The notes under the pieces: generated by a model | What the model was told of the DNA's origin: nothing | The model's input: only the letters and a program-made list of their open reading frames with translations | Databases searched by the model: none | Shown here: piece by piece, positions 1 through 7,497 of the stretch | Numbering within the stretch: the stretch's first letter is position 1 | How the letters are laid out: each line of letters begins with the position of its first letter | Position numbers and translations under genes: made by a program | Assembly (NCBI RefSeq): GCF_905332535.1 | Contig: NZ_CAJOCF010000002.1 | Coordinates: 310,001-374,000 of the forward strand | Length of the DNA stretch: 64,000 nucleotides | Source of the DNA: Latilactobacillus fragifolii | GTDB taxonomy: Bacteria > Bacillota > Bacilli > Lactobacillales > Lactobacillaceae | Direction: 5' to 3'

Positions 1-705
1 CCAAATCGGCCCTGGCGCAACCCCATTAACCCGAATGCCTCGATCGGCTAATTGTTGCGCAAGATTAATCGTAAAACTCCTAATCGCCGCTTTAGTTGCT
101 GCATAGTCTAAAAGTTGGGGACTGGGGTTAAATCCCTGAACAGAAGTGGTCGTTAAAATACTCCCACCGGCCGGTAGATGCTCAATAGCTGCTTGGGCAA
201 TGGCATACATCGCGACAACGTTAATTTCAAAACTGTCTCTGACTTGGGCGAGTGGTAGCTCTTCAAGTGTGGGCCATGCAATCTGTTGGGCCGCATTCAA
301 CACGACTGTATCCAAGCCACCTAAGTCTTTAACTGCTTGGGTCACAATTTGCTGTGGTGCTTCTTGCATTTTGAAATCAGCGGGGATTAAAACGGCCTTG
401 CGTCCAGCTGATTCAATTAATCCTGCGACTTCATTGGCATCACTTTCTTCACCGGGTAAATATTGCAAGGCAACATCAGCCCCTTCACGTGCAAAAGCAA
501 TTGCTACTGCGCGCCCAATTCCAGAATCGCCACCGGTAATTAAGACTTTCCGGTTCATTAATTGCTCGTGGCCTTGATAATGCGCCTCGCCGCAGTCTGG
601 TTTGGGCCGCATCTTTTCTTGAAGGGCAGGTGCTTGTTGTTCTTGGCGCTCAAATCCCGTTACTTTATATAGCTCACGTGGATCCTTTAAGTCTGCTTTA
701 ACCAT
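1..705 (-). CDS. SDR family oxidoreductase, partial at left edge (general stress protein 39-like)
   Basis: Reading from an ATG at 705 (preceded by AAAAGAGGG), 235 codons run off the left edge, so the C-terminus is missing. The protein is a short-chain dehydrogenase: the Rossmann glycine motif GGDSGIG lies near residue 58 and the catalytic YxxxK reads YAATK further on. The first ~50 residues form the polar extension (KDPRELYKVTGFERQ region) typical of the YdaD/GSP39/YhxC-like stress SDRs, which is why I favour that subgroup. These enzymes are NAD(P)-dependent cytosolic oxidoreductases whose substrate is generally unknown. It ends close to the divergently unrelated phosphatase gene, on the same strand, and may be cotranscribed with it. 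Confidence 0.85.
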   Translation of the reverse strand, partial: MVKADLKDPRELYKVTGFERQEQQAPALQEKMRPKPDCGEAHYQGHEQLMNRKVLITGGDSGIGRAVAIAFAREGADVALQYLPGEESDANEVAGLIESAGRKAVLIPADFKMQEAPQQIVTQAVKDLGGLDTVVLNAAQQIAWPTLEELPLAQVRDSFEINVVAMYAIAQAAIEHLPAGGSILTTTSVQGFNPSPQLLDYAATKAAIRSFTINLAQQLADRGIRVNGVAPGPIW

Positions 706-724
706 CTTGGTCCCTCTTTTCTAA

Positions 725-1513
725 TTAATCTAGGTACACTGCTTTTAAATGTTTAATGTCATGCATGGTTAGTCCTAATGCCTGGTTTAAATAGGCTTGC
801 GTTGAACCATAATCCGCATTAATTATCTGCACAGCCGCATTTAAGTATGACTGATCAACACTCATCAACGCCTGCATACTTTTTAAAAAGCCACTCGAGG
901 CATCTTTTTGCCGCAACGCCTTAATGCGTGCTGCTACGTGCGCCCGCGATGCGGTATTCGACAATAGATAATCATACCGGATGACATCTTCAGGTACGCC
1001 TAACGCATTCAGTAAATAGTACGCCGCCATTCCGGTCCGGTCTTTGCCACCTGTACAGTGAAATAAAAAAGCCTGCTGCGGGTCGGCCTCAGTCAACAAC
1101 CGTTCGAAGAATTGGCGATACATCGCAATTGAATAGGGATCTTGTACCATTTCCCGATAGACTTGGCGCATTTGTTGCTGGCCACCAAGCGGATTGTTGG
1201 TGTAGCGCTCATAGAGTTCCGCTTCGCTAGCCATACTTTGCGTTTCGTCTTCTTTAAAAATTGGTAATGCTTCATAAGAGGCCGTTGTAATCTTTTTATC
1301 TGGCGCTTTGTGGCGCTCACTTGGTGACCGAAAATCTATGACATAGTTGATGTGATAGCTTTCCAAAAGCACCAGTTCTCGCTTACTAAGCTTCGCCAAA
1401 TTCCCCGTTCGAAACAAACGATGCGGTTTAATCGAGCGCCCATCCAATGTTTGATAGCCGCCTAATTCTCTGAAGTTGTAGCCATTTTTAATCGGTAATA
1501 TGCGCGCAATCAT
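725..1513 (-). CDS. Tyrosine-protein phosphatase
   Basis: 262 aa. The P-loop signature HCTGGKDRTG (CX5R) gives the nucleophilic Cys and phosphate-binding Arg of the DSP/PTP-like tyrosine phosphatases (Y_phosphatase3 family), and an N-terminal NFRELGGY segment is the usual family opening. I place the start at the ATG at 1513, with AGAGGATG upstream; the longer frame would need a TTG at 1534 with no good ribosome site. No signal peptide is visible, so it should be cytosolic. Such proteins in Firmicutes can act on phosphotyrosine, phosphoinositides or small phosphoesters; the substrate here cannot be read from sequence. It lies 19 bp upstream of the SDR gene on the same strand. Confidence 0.88.
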   Translation of the reverse strand: MIARILPIKNGYNFRELGGYQTLDGRSIKPHRLFRTGNLAKLSKRELVLLESYHINYVIDFRSPSERHKAPDKKITTASYEALPIFKEDETQSMASEAELYERYTNNPLGGQQQMRQVYREMVQDPYSIAMYRQFFERLLTEADPQQAFLFHCTGGKDRTGMAAYYLLNALGVPEDVIRYDYLLSNTASRAHVAARIKALRQKDASSGFLKSMQALMSVDQSYLNAAVQIINADYGSTQAYLNQALGLTMHDIKHLKAVYLD

Positions 1514-1552
1514 CGACTCATCCTCTCTAATCAACCACTTTGGCTACTAGGT

Positions 1553-1822
1553 TCATTGATTATCATCCAATGTTTGAAGACACCTTTTTACTGTCTTGTT
1601 ACTAAAAACACGACCATGATGATCGAATTCCAATGGCCCCCAGCTCTCACCGACGAGGGCTTCACCATTATTCTCTCTTAAAATTGCTTCCTCCAAATCA
1701 GTCATACCTTCTAAAAAACATTTTAGATTGGCTGATTCCTTTTTTATCACCAAGCATAGTTCTGGGGTCTTAACAGTACTACGACCTAACCGAACCATCC
1801 TAATTGGGACTTCTTTTTGCAT
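1553..1822 (-). CDS. Hypothetical protein, 89 aa
   Basis: I do not recognise this small protein. It starts at the ATG at 1822, where GAAAGGAAGG sits 6-7 bp upstream; an 18-bp longer version from the ATG at 1840 has a poorer site. The sequence is soluble and charged, with a central acidic stretch (EGMTDLEEAIL) and an ending FSNKTVKRCLQTLDDNQ. There are no membrane segments or recognisable catalytic motifs. It lies on the same strand as the phosphatase, 39 bp upstream of it, so cotranscription is possible. Coding status is supported by the ribosome site and by the reasonable codon pattern only. Confidence 0.6.
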   Translation of the reverse strand: MQKEVPIRMVRLGRSTVKTPELCLVIKKESANLKCFLEGMTDLEEAILRENNGEALVGESWGPLEFDHHGRVFSNKTVKRCLQTLDDNQ

Positions 1823-1990
1823 AAGCAACCTTCCTTTCATGAAATTTTTAATAACGTTACATCCTCAATATAAAATAATTACTTTTATTCGTGCAACTTT
1901 TATGATTACAAATAATTATTATGATTATAATCATTTACCTTTACAAAGTTTCTTGAAGTTGTTTAAATGAAGTCACAATAACTAAAGGAG

Positions 1991-3691
1991 ATGATTATTA
2001 TCAACACTATTAATCTCATGTTTGCCGCGGATGAAAATTATGCTGATCAGCTACTAATCGCAATTAAATCAGTCTTAACCCATATTTCACCCCAAACTAC
2101 TATAAATTTTTTTATACTAGATAATGAACTTGCTCCACAAACTAAGTGTGCTGTTCAGAAATTAGTTCGTAATCCACATCAAGTTGAGTATCTTACGCTC
2201 AACAAGCAGCTGTTCGAGAATTGTCCTGAAAGTAATCACATCAATAAAACCGCTTACTATCGAATTATGGCGCCGTTGCTATTGTTACGGAAACATGTTG
2301 AACGTGTTTTATACTTAGACGTCGATATTTTGGTTCAAACCGACCTCACACCACTTTACAATACCTCTCTTGGGACAAATATTGTTGGCGCCGTTATTGA
2401 TCCGGGCCAAGCATTGACCCTTCGTCGACTTGGTGTAACACCACCTCAATCGAATAATATTTACTTCAATTCCGGCGTATTATTAATCGATACAGTTCGC
2501 TGGGTAAATGCTTCGATTACGGAGCGAACATTCCACTTTATCAACCATCATCCGGCGCTTTTAAAATTCCATGACCAAGATGCCCTCAACGCCACCCTCG
2601 TGGGTAAGGTCCAAATGTTGCACCCGAAATGGAATGTCCAAAACACATTAATTTTGAAAAAACATAGCCCAATCAATACGGAATACGCGCGATTATTTGA
2701 TGAAGCAATTGCTAAGCCGGCCATTGTTCATTTCACAACGCATGAAAAACCATGGAACACCTTAACGGAACACCCTTACTTAAAACAATATCAAGCAGCC
2801 CTCAAGAAATTGCAGGCACAACAAACAGAGACAATTAATATTGTTTCTGCCGTCAACTCCGGCTTTATTGAGACCCTTGCGATTTTATATGCTTCAATCC
2901 TCAATCACAACGATACGTTCCGCCATTACGCTTTTTATGTATTAGAAGATCACCTTACCGCACGCGATCGGGCCGTTTTACAACAGGTAGTTGGCAGATT
3001 CAACGCTGACTTAACGTTTGTTGAAATTGATGAATCGCTATTAGCCAATACTGTTGAAAGTGACCGGATTTTAAAAACAGCTTACTACCGGATTCTAATT
3101 CCCGATGTGTTACCCCAATTGAATCGTGCCTTGTACATTGATTGTGATGCCCTTTGTGTGACTAACTTAGCTCGCTTGTGGGACATCAATTTAGGGGATG
3201 CTTACCTCGCTGCGGTAGAAGACGCCGGCTTCCATGGACGCTTAGAAAAGATGGGCATTGATTACCAAAGTCCGCGTTATTTTAACTCCGGCGTGATGTT
3301 ACTCAATCTCAAAAAATGGCGTCAACACAACATCGTTGGTCGCGTACTGGACTTCATCAATCACCATCCCGAGAAACTACGCTTCCACGATCAAGATGCT
3401 TTAAACGCCATTTTGCACGATCAGTGGATTCACTTACATCCTATGTGGAATGCCCAAACCAATATTCTAATGAACGCCATTACACCACCTACCGAACAAT
3501 TGAAAAAACAATTCTTAGAAGCGCAAAAAGAACCGGCCCTCGTTCACTTCTGTGGTCACGAAAAGCCATGGCATGCTTCATCGACCCACCCATTCACCCC
3601 TCAGTATCGTTACTACCGGCAACGATTCTTAAAACAAAAAGCCCGGCTCGTTCCTTTTGCCAATCGCCGGTCCCTCCCACAACAGGGATAA
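1991..3691 (+). CDS. Tandem GT8 family glycosyltransferase
   Basis: 566 aa with two complete GT8 (glycogenin/LgtC-like) retaining glycosyltransferase domains. Domain 1 covers about residues 5-270 with the metal-binding DVD at 110-112; domain 2 starts near residue 283 (INIVSAVNSGF) and carries DCD at the equivalent place. The duplication is obvious in the paired blocks FHDQDALNATL and FHDQDALNAIL, each followed by LHPxWN. No signal or membrane segment, so it probably acts at the cytoplasmic face, transferring hexose from a nucleotide sugar to a glycan or protein. The strong AAAGGAG abuts the ATG at 1991 directly, so translation may really begin a few codons later, but the family N-terminus (INLMFAADENY) argues against going beyond residue 5. 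Monocistronic between divergent genes and a terminator. Confidence 0.88.
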   Translation: MIIINTINLMFAADENYADQLLIAIKSVLTHISPQTTINFFILDNELAPQTKCAVQKLVRNPHQVEYLTLNKQLFENCPESNHINKTAYYRIMAPLLLLRKHVERVLYLDVDILVQTDLTPLYNTSLGTNIVGAVIDPGQALTLRRLGVTPPQSNNIYFNSGVLLIDTVRWVNASITERTFHFINHHPALLKFHDQDALNATLVGKVQMLHPKWNVQNTLILKKHSPINTEYARLFDEAIAKPAIVHFTTHEKPWNTLTEHPYLKQYQAALKKLQAQQTETINIVSAVNSGFIETLAILYASILNHNDTFRHYAFYVLEDHLTARDRAVLQQVVGRFNADLTFVEIDESLLANTVESDRILKTAYYRILIPDVLPQLNRALYIDCDALCVTNLARLWDINLGDAYLAAVEDAGFHGRLEKMGIDYQSPRYFNSGVMLLNLKKWRQHNIVGRVLDFINHHPEKLRFHDQDALNAILHDQWIHLHPMWNAQTNILMNAITPPTEQLKKQFLEAQKEPALVHFCGHEKPWHASSTHPFTPQYRYYRQRFLKQKARLVPFANRRSLPQQG

Positions 3692-3700
3692 AACCCCAAA

Positions 3701-3748
3701 AAAACAGGTGCTAAGCCAAACTAAATTGGCCTTAGCACCTGTTTTTTT
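3701..3748. terminator. Bidirectional intrinsic terminator
   Basis: AACAGGTGCTAAG...CTTAGCACCTGTT forms a long stem with one bulge, flanked by A-run and T-run. It serves both the GT8 gene (+) and the metal transporter operon (-), whose last stop codon it touches. Confidence 0.9.
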
Positions 3749-4691
3749 ATTGCCCGACTAAACCATCATGAATTTTGTCTAGGTTCCACTTCATCATCGT
3801 ATAGTACGTGTCGCCTGGTTTGCCGCTTTGCGCGAGTGAATCGGTAAAAATTTTGGCATAGATTGGTAACCCCGTTTCTTGAGCCACTTTTTCCATTGAT
3901 TTTGGTGAAACGGAGCTTTCAACAAACAGATGCTTAACATCCGAATCGGCAATTTTCGCAAGCACCGTCTTCATTTGTTCGGGAGTCCCTTGCGATTCCG
4001 TATTGATTTCCCAAATGTAAACGGGGGCGACTTGGTAGGCCTTGCCAAAATACTTAAAAGCCCCTTCTGAAGTGACCAAGACCCGCTGATTAGCTGGAAT
4101 ATCGGCAAATTTAGCTTGCGCAGCAGTATGCAATTGACGTAAGCGCGCAAGATACTGATCCGCATTATGCCGGTAATCATCAGCGTGCGCCGGATCTTTG
4201 GTCTGTAGCGCTTTCGTAATATTTTCAACGTATTGCATCCCGTTAGCCAAGTCCAACCAGGCATGGGGATCCGGTTCTGTAGCATTCGTCGTCAGGTGTT
4301 GCACCTGGATTCCTTTACTCGCAGCGAAAACGTCCTTTTCAAATTTTTTGTGCGCAATCTTAACAAGTTTTTTAAACCAACCATTGCCGCCGGTTTCGAG
4401 GTTTAACCCATTGTGAAAAACCACATCTGCATCAGTTGTTTTCGAAATATCCGTTGGCTGTGGTTCATACTCATGCGGATCAGTCCCCCGCTTGACAATA
4501 CTGTAAAGTTCAATATGGTCTTGACCAACATTGTGAACCATATCCTCAAGAATCGAGTTCGTGGTCACTACGCGTAATTTAGTCTGCTGGCTTGCTTGCT
4601 CTTGTTTCGCTTGGGCGCGGTACTGAATAAACCCATACACACCACCCACCAATCCGAAAACTGCGATTAAAGTCCCCATTATTTTTTTCAT
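3747..4691 (-). CDS. Metal ABC transporter substrate-binding protein (Mn-type, ZnuA/PsaA family)
   Basis: 314 aa member of the cluster A-I metal-binding proteins (PsaA/MtsA/ScaA). Likely metal ligands are visible as His in DPHEYEP, His in DPHAWLD, Glu in TSEGAFKYFG and Asp in KIFTDSL, i.e. the His-His-Glu-Asp set associated with manganese (and iron) uptake rather than zinc. Unusually for a Gram-positive binding protein there is no lipobox cysteine; residues about 6-24 form an uncleaved-looking membrane anchor (GTLIAVFGLVGGVYGF). It is the last gene of a three-gene operon, its ATG overlapping the permease stop by 4 bp, and so delivers metal to the permease and ATPase encoded upstream. Confidence 0.9.
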   Translation of the reverse strand: MKKIMGTLIAVFGLVGGVYGFIQYRAQAKQEQASQQTKLRVVTTNSILEDMVHNVGQDHIELYSIVKRGTDPHEYEPQPTDISKTTDADVVFHNGLNLETGGNGWFKKLVKIAHKKFEKDVFAASKGIQVQHLTTNATEPDPHAWLDLANGMQYVENITKALQTKDPAHADDYRHNADQYLARLRQLHTAAQAKFADIPANQRVLVTSEGAFKYFGKAYQVAPVYIWEINTESQGTPEQMKTVLAKIADSDVKHLFVESSVSPKSMEKVAQETGLPIYAKIFTDSLAQSGKPGDTYYTMMKWNLDKIHDGLVGQ

Positions 4692-5542
4692 GCCGATTGT
4701 CCTCCTTTACGCCACTTAAGAAACCCTTGCTTAGGCGCGCAAATGAATGAAAAGGCAAAGAGCACGGCTGCCATCAAGACAATCGCCGGGCCAGATGCCC
4801 AGTTTAATGTGTAACTGAAGTACAAACCACTAATCGCTGACACAGCACCAATTCCAGCGGATAAAAAGAGCATCGTGCCTAATCGATTGGTCCATAAAAA
4901 GGCGGTCGCCGCCGGTGTGATTAACATCGCAACGACCAGAATAATCCCGACTGTTTGTAAAGCTGAAACCGTTACAAGCGTTAACACTAACATCAATCCG
5001 TAATGCAGCACCTGCGTTTTTAATCCATATGTTTTGGCATAGGTTTCATCAAACGAAGTAATCAATAACTCCTTATAGAAAAAAGAAACGAAGAGGATTA
5101 CTACCCCTAAAACAATCGCCGTACTCATAATGTCCCGATCACTGACAGCGAGAATATTTCCGAATAAAATATGGTGTAGGTTTGTTGCACTTTCAGCCAT
5201 TGAAATCAAAATAAACCCTAGCGCATAAAAGGCACTAAAGACCACCCCGATTGAAGTATCGGTCTTGATTTTACTATGCGTTGCGACAAACCCGATTAAA
5301 ACTGCGGCTAAAATACCAAAGACTGATGCGCCCAAAAGCACATTTATCCCTAACATATACGCCACCGCGACCCCCGGCAACACTGCGTGTGAAATCGCGT
5401 CGCCCATCAATGACATACCGCGTAAAATAATAAAACTTCCGACAACGCCGGACATGATGCCGACCATTACAGCGGTCAGCAGCGCACTTTGTAAGAATTC
5501 ATAACGCCCTAAGGCACTGATAAAAGCTGGCATGCTCGTCAT
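4688..5542 (-). CDS. Metal ABC transporter permease (ZnuB/MntB family)
   Basis: 284 aa, eight or so hydrophobic membrane segments, with the ABC-3 family pattern (GDAISHAVLPGVAVAYMLG near residue 50). It forms the transmembrane pathway of the manganese-type importer with the ATPase and binding protein. Start at ATG 5542, preceded by AGGAGGTGG inside the end of the ATPase gene; the two genes overlap by 4 bp (ATGA), indicating translational coupling. Nothing odd in length or motif content. Confidence 0.93.
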   Translation of the reverse strand: MTSMPAFISALGRYEFLQSALLTAVMVGIMSGVVGSFIILRGMSLMGDAISHAVLPGVAVAYMLGINVLLGASVFGILAAVLIGFVATHSKIKTDTSIGVVFSAFYALGFILISMAESATNLHHILFGNILAVSDRDIMSTAIVLGVVILFVSFFYKELLITSFDETYAKTYGLKTQVLHYGLMLVLTLVTVSALQTVGIILVVAMLITPAATAFLWTNRLGTMLFLSAGIGAVSAISGLYFSYTLNWASGPAIVLMAAVLFAFSFICAPKQGFLKWRKGGQSA

Positions 5543-6279
5543 TGGGCCACCTCCTGTTCATCAAATAAGACGGCTGATAAATCGGCACTAAAAGCACGTT
5601 CGATATTGCGGGCATTATAGACTTTTTCAGTTGGCCCATAATCGACAATTCCATGATTCATTACGACTAGATCATCAAAATACTGCGATACTTTATTCAA
5701 ATCGTGGTGGATGACAATGATTGTTTTTCCCGCATCTCGCCATTGTTTCATGATTGCCATAATTGCGGTCTCACTCTGCAAATCAATCCCCACAAACGGT
5801 TCATCTAAAATAATAATAGCCGCTTCTTGGACGATGGCGCGCGCAACGAAAACCCGCTGCAATTGTCCTCCTGACAACTGGCCGATTTGCCGATGTGCAA
5901 ATTCGCCAAGCGCGACTTGTTCAAGTGCCGCTTGACTGGCTTGCTTTGCCTTTTTGCCGGGATCGCGGAAGAGGCCTAACTTGCCATACGTCCCCGTCAA
6001 CACAACGTCAAAAACGTTGATTGGAAAATTTAAATCCAAATCCTTCCGCTGTTCAACATATGCGACTTGCTTCTGGACTGCGCGCATTGGTTGATCTTGA
6101 TATAAAACTGAGCCTTGCCGGGCCTTAACCAACCCTAACATTGCTTTAATAAGTGTTGATTTGCCTGCACCGTTTGGTCCAATGATGCCAGTGATTTTGC
6201 CTGCGTCAAAGTGAACGGCAACATCAGTCAATACTGGTGTGTCATCGTAAGCAACGGTGAGGTTCTTAACTGATAACAT
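5539..6279 (-). CDS. Metal ABC transporter ATP-binding protein
   Basis: 246 aa ABC ATPase: Walker A GPNGAGKST near residue 36, signature LSGGQLQR, Walker B IIILDEPFVGID, and H-loop HHD. It is the first gene of the operon ATPase-permease-binding protein, read from 6279 leftwards after GGAGG. The FVGID ending of the D-loop region is typical of the manganese/zinc (MntB/ZnuC) subfamily. Upstream lies a promoter flanked by two DtxR/MntR-like palindromes (see regulatory entry), which suggests that the operon is repressed by divalent metal. Confidence 0.93.
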   Translation of the reverse strand: MLSVKNLTVAYDDTPVLTDVAVHFDAGKITGIIGPNGAGKSTLIKAMLGLVKARQGSVLYQDQPMRAVQKQVAYVEQRKDLDLNFPINVFDVVLTGTYGKLGLFRDPGKKAKQASQAALEQVALGEFAHRQIGQLSGGQLQRVFVARAIVQEAAIIILDEPFVGIDLQSETAIMAIMKQWRDAGKTIIVIHHDLNKVSQYFDDLVVMNHGIVDYGPTEKVYNARNIERAFSADLSAVLFDEQEVAQ

Positions 6280-6296
6280 AAAGAGCCTCCATTCTT

Positions 6297-6371
6297 TTAG
6301 GTAAACCTAACTTTTCTCACTACAGCATACCCGATTTTAATCAAATTAACAAATAGTTTAGCTTAGGCTAA
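6297..6371 (-). promoter_or_regulatory. Metal-operon promoter with two DtxR/MntR-like operators
   Basis: On the minus strand TTGTTA (6352-6347), 17-bp spacer, TATGCT (6329-6324) is a good sigma-A promoter for the metal ABC operon. Two related palindromes bracket it: TTAGGTAAACCTAA at 6297-6310, just downstream of the expected start, and TTAGCTTAGGCTAA at 6358-6371, just upstream of -35. Both match the TTAGG/C-N4-G/CCTAA form of DtxR/MntR/ScaR operators. The regulator itself is not encoded in this window. Confidence 0.75.
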
Positions 6372-6427
6372 CTTTTTTAAAGCCCCCCGTGGAACAACGA
6401 TTACGAATGTTTCACGTAAAACATAAT

Positions 6428-6469
6428 AAAAGAGGCGCGCTACTTTTAATTAAGTAGCACGCCTCTTTT
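6428..6469. terminator. Bidirectional intrinsic terminator
   Basis: AAAAGAGGCG...CGCCTCTTTT with continued pairing GCTACTT/AAGTAGC and a TTAATT loop. It separates the frameshifted MarR gene from the metal transporter operon. Confidence 0.85.
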
Positions 6470-6543
6470 CAATTATCATCAACAGCTTTATTACAGGGGC
6501 TAGCGCGAAAAATATCAGTCCTTCGAAAATTTTGGCTAGTGAT

Positions 6544-6940
6544 TCATTCGTTCAATAAGGCACGCCTAATCAATTCCTGATACACCGCATCTAATTGATC
6601 ATATCGTTCACTTAACCGATCTTTAATTTGCTGACAGACTGCTGCCCCTTTGGGAGCAAGCTCAATTTTAACTAACCGTTGATCATGGTATTCCCCATAA
6701 TGCTTATAGATTAATTTTTTTTGCTGCAATTCATTGATTTTGCGGGATATCGTCACAATGGATGTGTTAAATAATTGGGCCAGTTGACTGGGGGTGGTCC
6801 CTTGCTTGTCTAGCCCTTCTAGGATTAAATATTGTTCAAAACTAATGCCATTCTTGTGTTAATAAGTTTAACTGCTGTGTCACTGTTTGAACCTTTAAAT
6901 ACCACTGACTATAATAATAAGCTTTCTCTACCACGACCAT
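6544..6940 (-). pseudogene. MarR family regulator, frameshifted
   Basis: Two halves of one MarR protein lie in different frames. From ATG 6940 (after GGAG) the first 32 codons read through VTQQLNLLTQEW and then hit TAG at 6842-6844. The rest continues in another frame as GISFEQYLILEGLDKQGTTPSQ, then the winged helix SIVTISRKINELQQKKLIY and a C-terminus ending LIRRALLNE at 6544. By comparison with the intact paralogue at 44423 (EEHGLSYDQFLVLEQ) the expected junction is QEHGISFEQ, restored by adding two bases (CA) at about 6846-6852. So a 2-bp deletion probably inactivated it. The nearby terminator separates it from the metal transporter, so it is not clearly that operon's regulator. It may once have controlled the WxL locus to its right. 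Confidence 0.8.
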
Positions 6941-6965
6941 ATCTACTCCTATTATGTAGCAAATA

Positions 6966-6999
6966 AATAAGTAGCGAAACAGCTGCTTCGCTACTTATT
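6966..6999. terminator. Hairpin terminator after WxL locus
   Basis: AATAAGTAGCGAA and TTCGCTACTTATT form a 13-bp perfect stem with an 8-base loop, directly after the small WxL gene. The run of T is short. Confidence 0.6.
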
Positions 7000-7005
7000 G
7001 ATTGC

Positions 7006-7449
7006 TTATTTACCAGTTGCTAATGTCCATGTTAATTTAGCACTGTAACTTGCGTTATTGGTTGATGTTGTAGCTGGCAATACTAATTGGATGTCTTCTG
7101 GGTTCCAACCAAAAACGTTAGCCCCGGTCCCTTCATTAGTTTTAGCAGCTGCGACTTGCACTGGGGTAGCTGTTGATCCTAAACCAACTGCAAAGCTCTT
7201 AGTTACATCGCTAACTGGCGCGATCCCTTTAGCCTTATTATCAGCAAATTTAGTTGCATCCAAACTAGCCATATCTGTCGTAAATGATGAATCTTGATCT
7301 TCATTTGTTAATTTGAAGATTTCTTGCGTATTAGCTGTTTTAGTATTTTTAAATAACAATTGTGCATCTAGTTGTTGCGTTTGTGTGGCTGCTTGAACGC
7401 TTTTAGACGGCACAAACAAACAAGCCACCACTACTAAAGTCGCTAGCAC
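7006..7449 (-). CDS. Small WxL domain surface protein, start codon uncertain
   Basis: The body is a compact secreted WxL protein: signal-peptide core (LVVVACLFVPSKSVQA, cut after VQA), about 125 residues, then the typical ending NVFGWNPEDIQLVLP and YSAKLTWTLATGK, the C-terminal WxL motif that binds peptidoglycan non-covalently. The GTG at 7449 gives no positively charged n-region and no ribosome site. A proper one (AAGAGGAAAGAGC) sits at about 7475-7487 and points to a TTG at 7472 followed by seven A (7463-7469). That frame stops after four codons, and adding one A would restore MKKKIKLIVLATL. Alternatively ATT at 7473 is used as start. So this is either an A-tract frameshift or a rare start. 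It lies 25 bp behind the broken large WxL gene. Confidence 0.7.
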   Translation of the reverse strand: MLATLVVVACLFVPSKSVQAATQTQQLDAQLLFKNTKTANTQEIFKLTNEDQDSSFTTDMASLDATKFADNKAKGIAPVSDVTKSFAVGLGSTATPVQVAAAKTNEGTGANVFGWNPEDIQLVLPATTSTNNASYSAKLTWTLATGK

Positions 7450-7497
7450 AATCAGCTTTATCTTTTTTTCAATGCTCTTTCCTCTTTTACTTCCTTT

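Noticed and set aside
6544-6940. Treating the frameshifted MarR gene as the zinc regulator AdcR/ZitR of the neighbouring metal transporter
   Set aside because: A strong terminator lies between them, the binding protein has the Mn-type ligand set, and the MarR sequence matches the paralogues at 38373 and 44423 more than AdcR.
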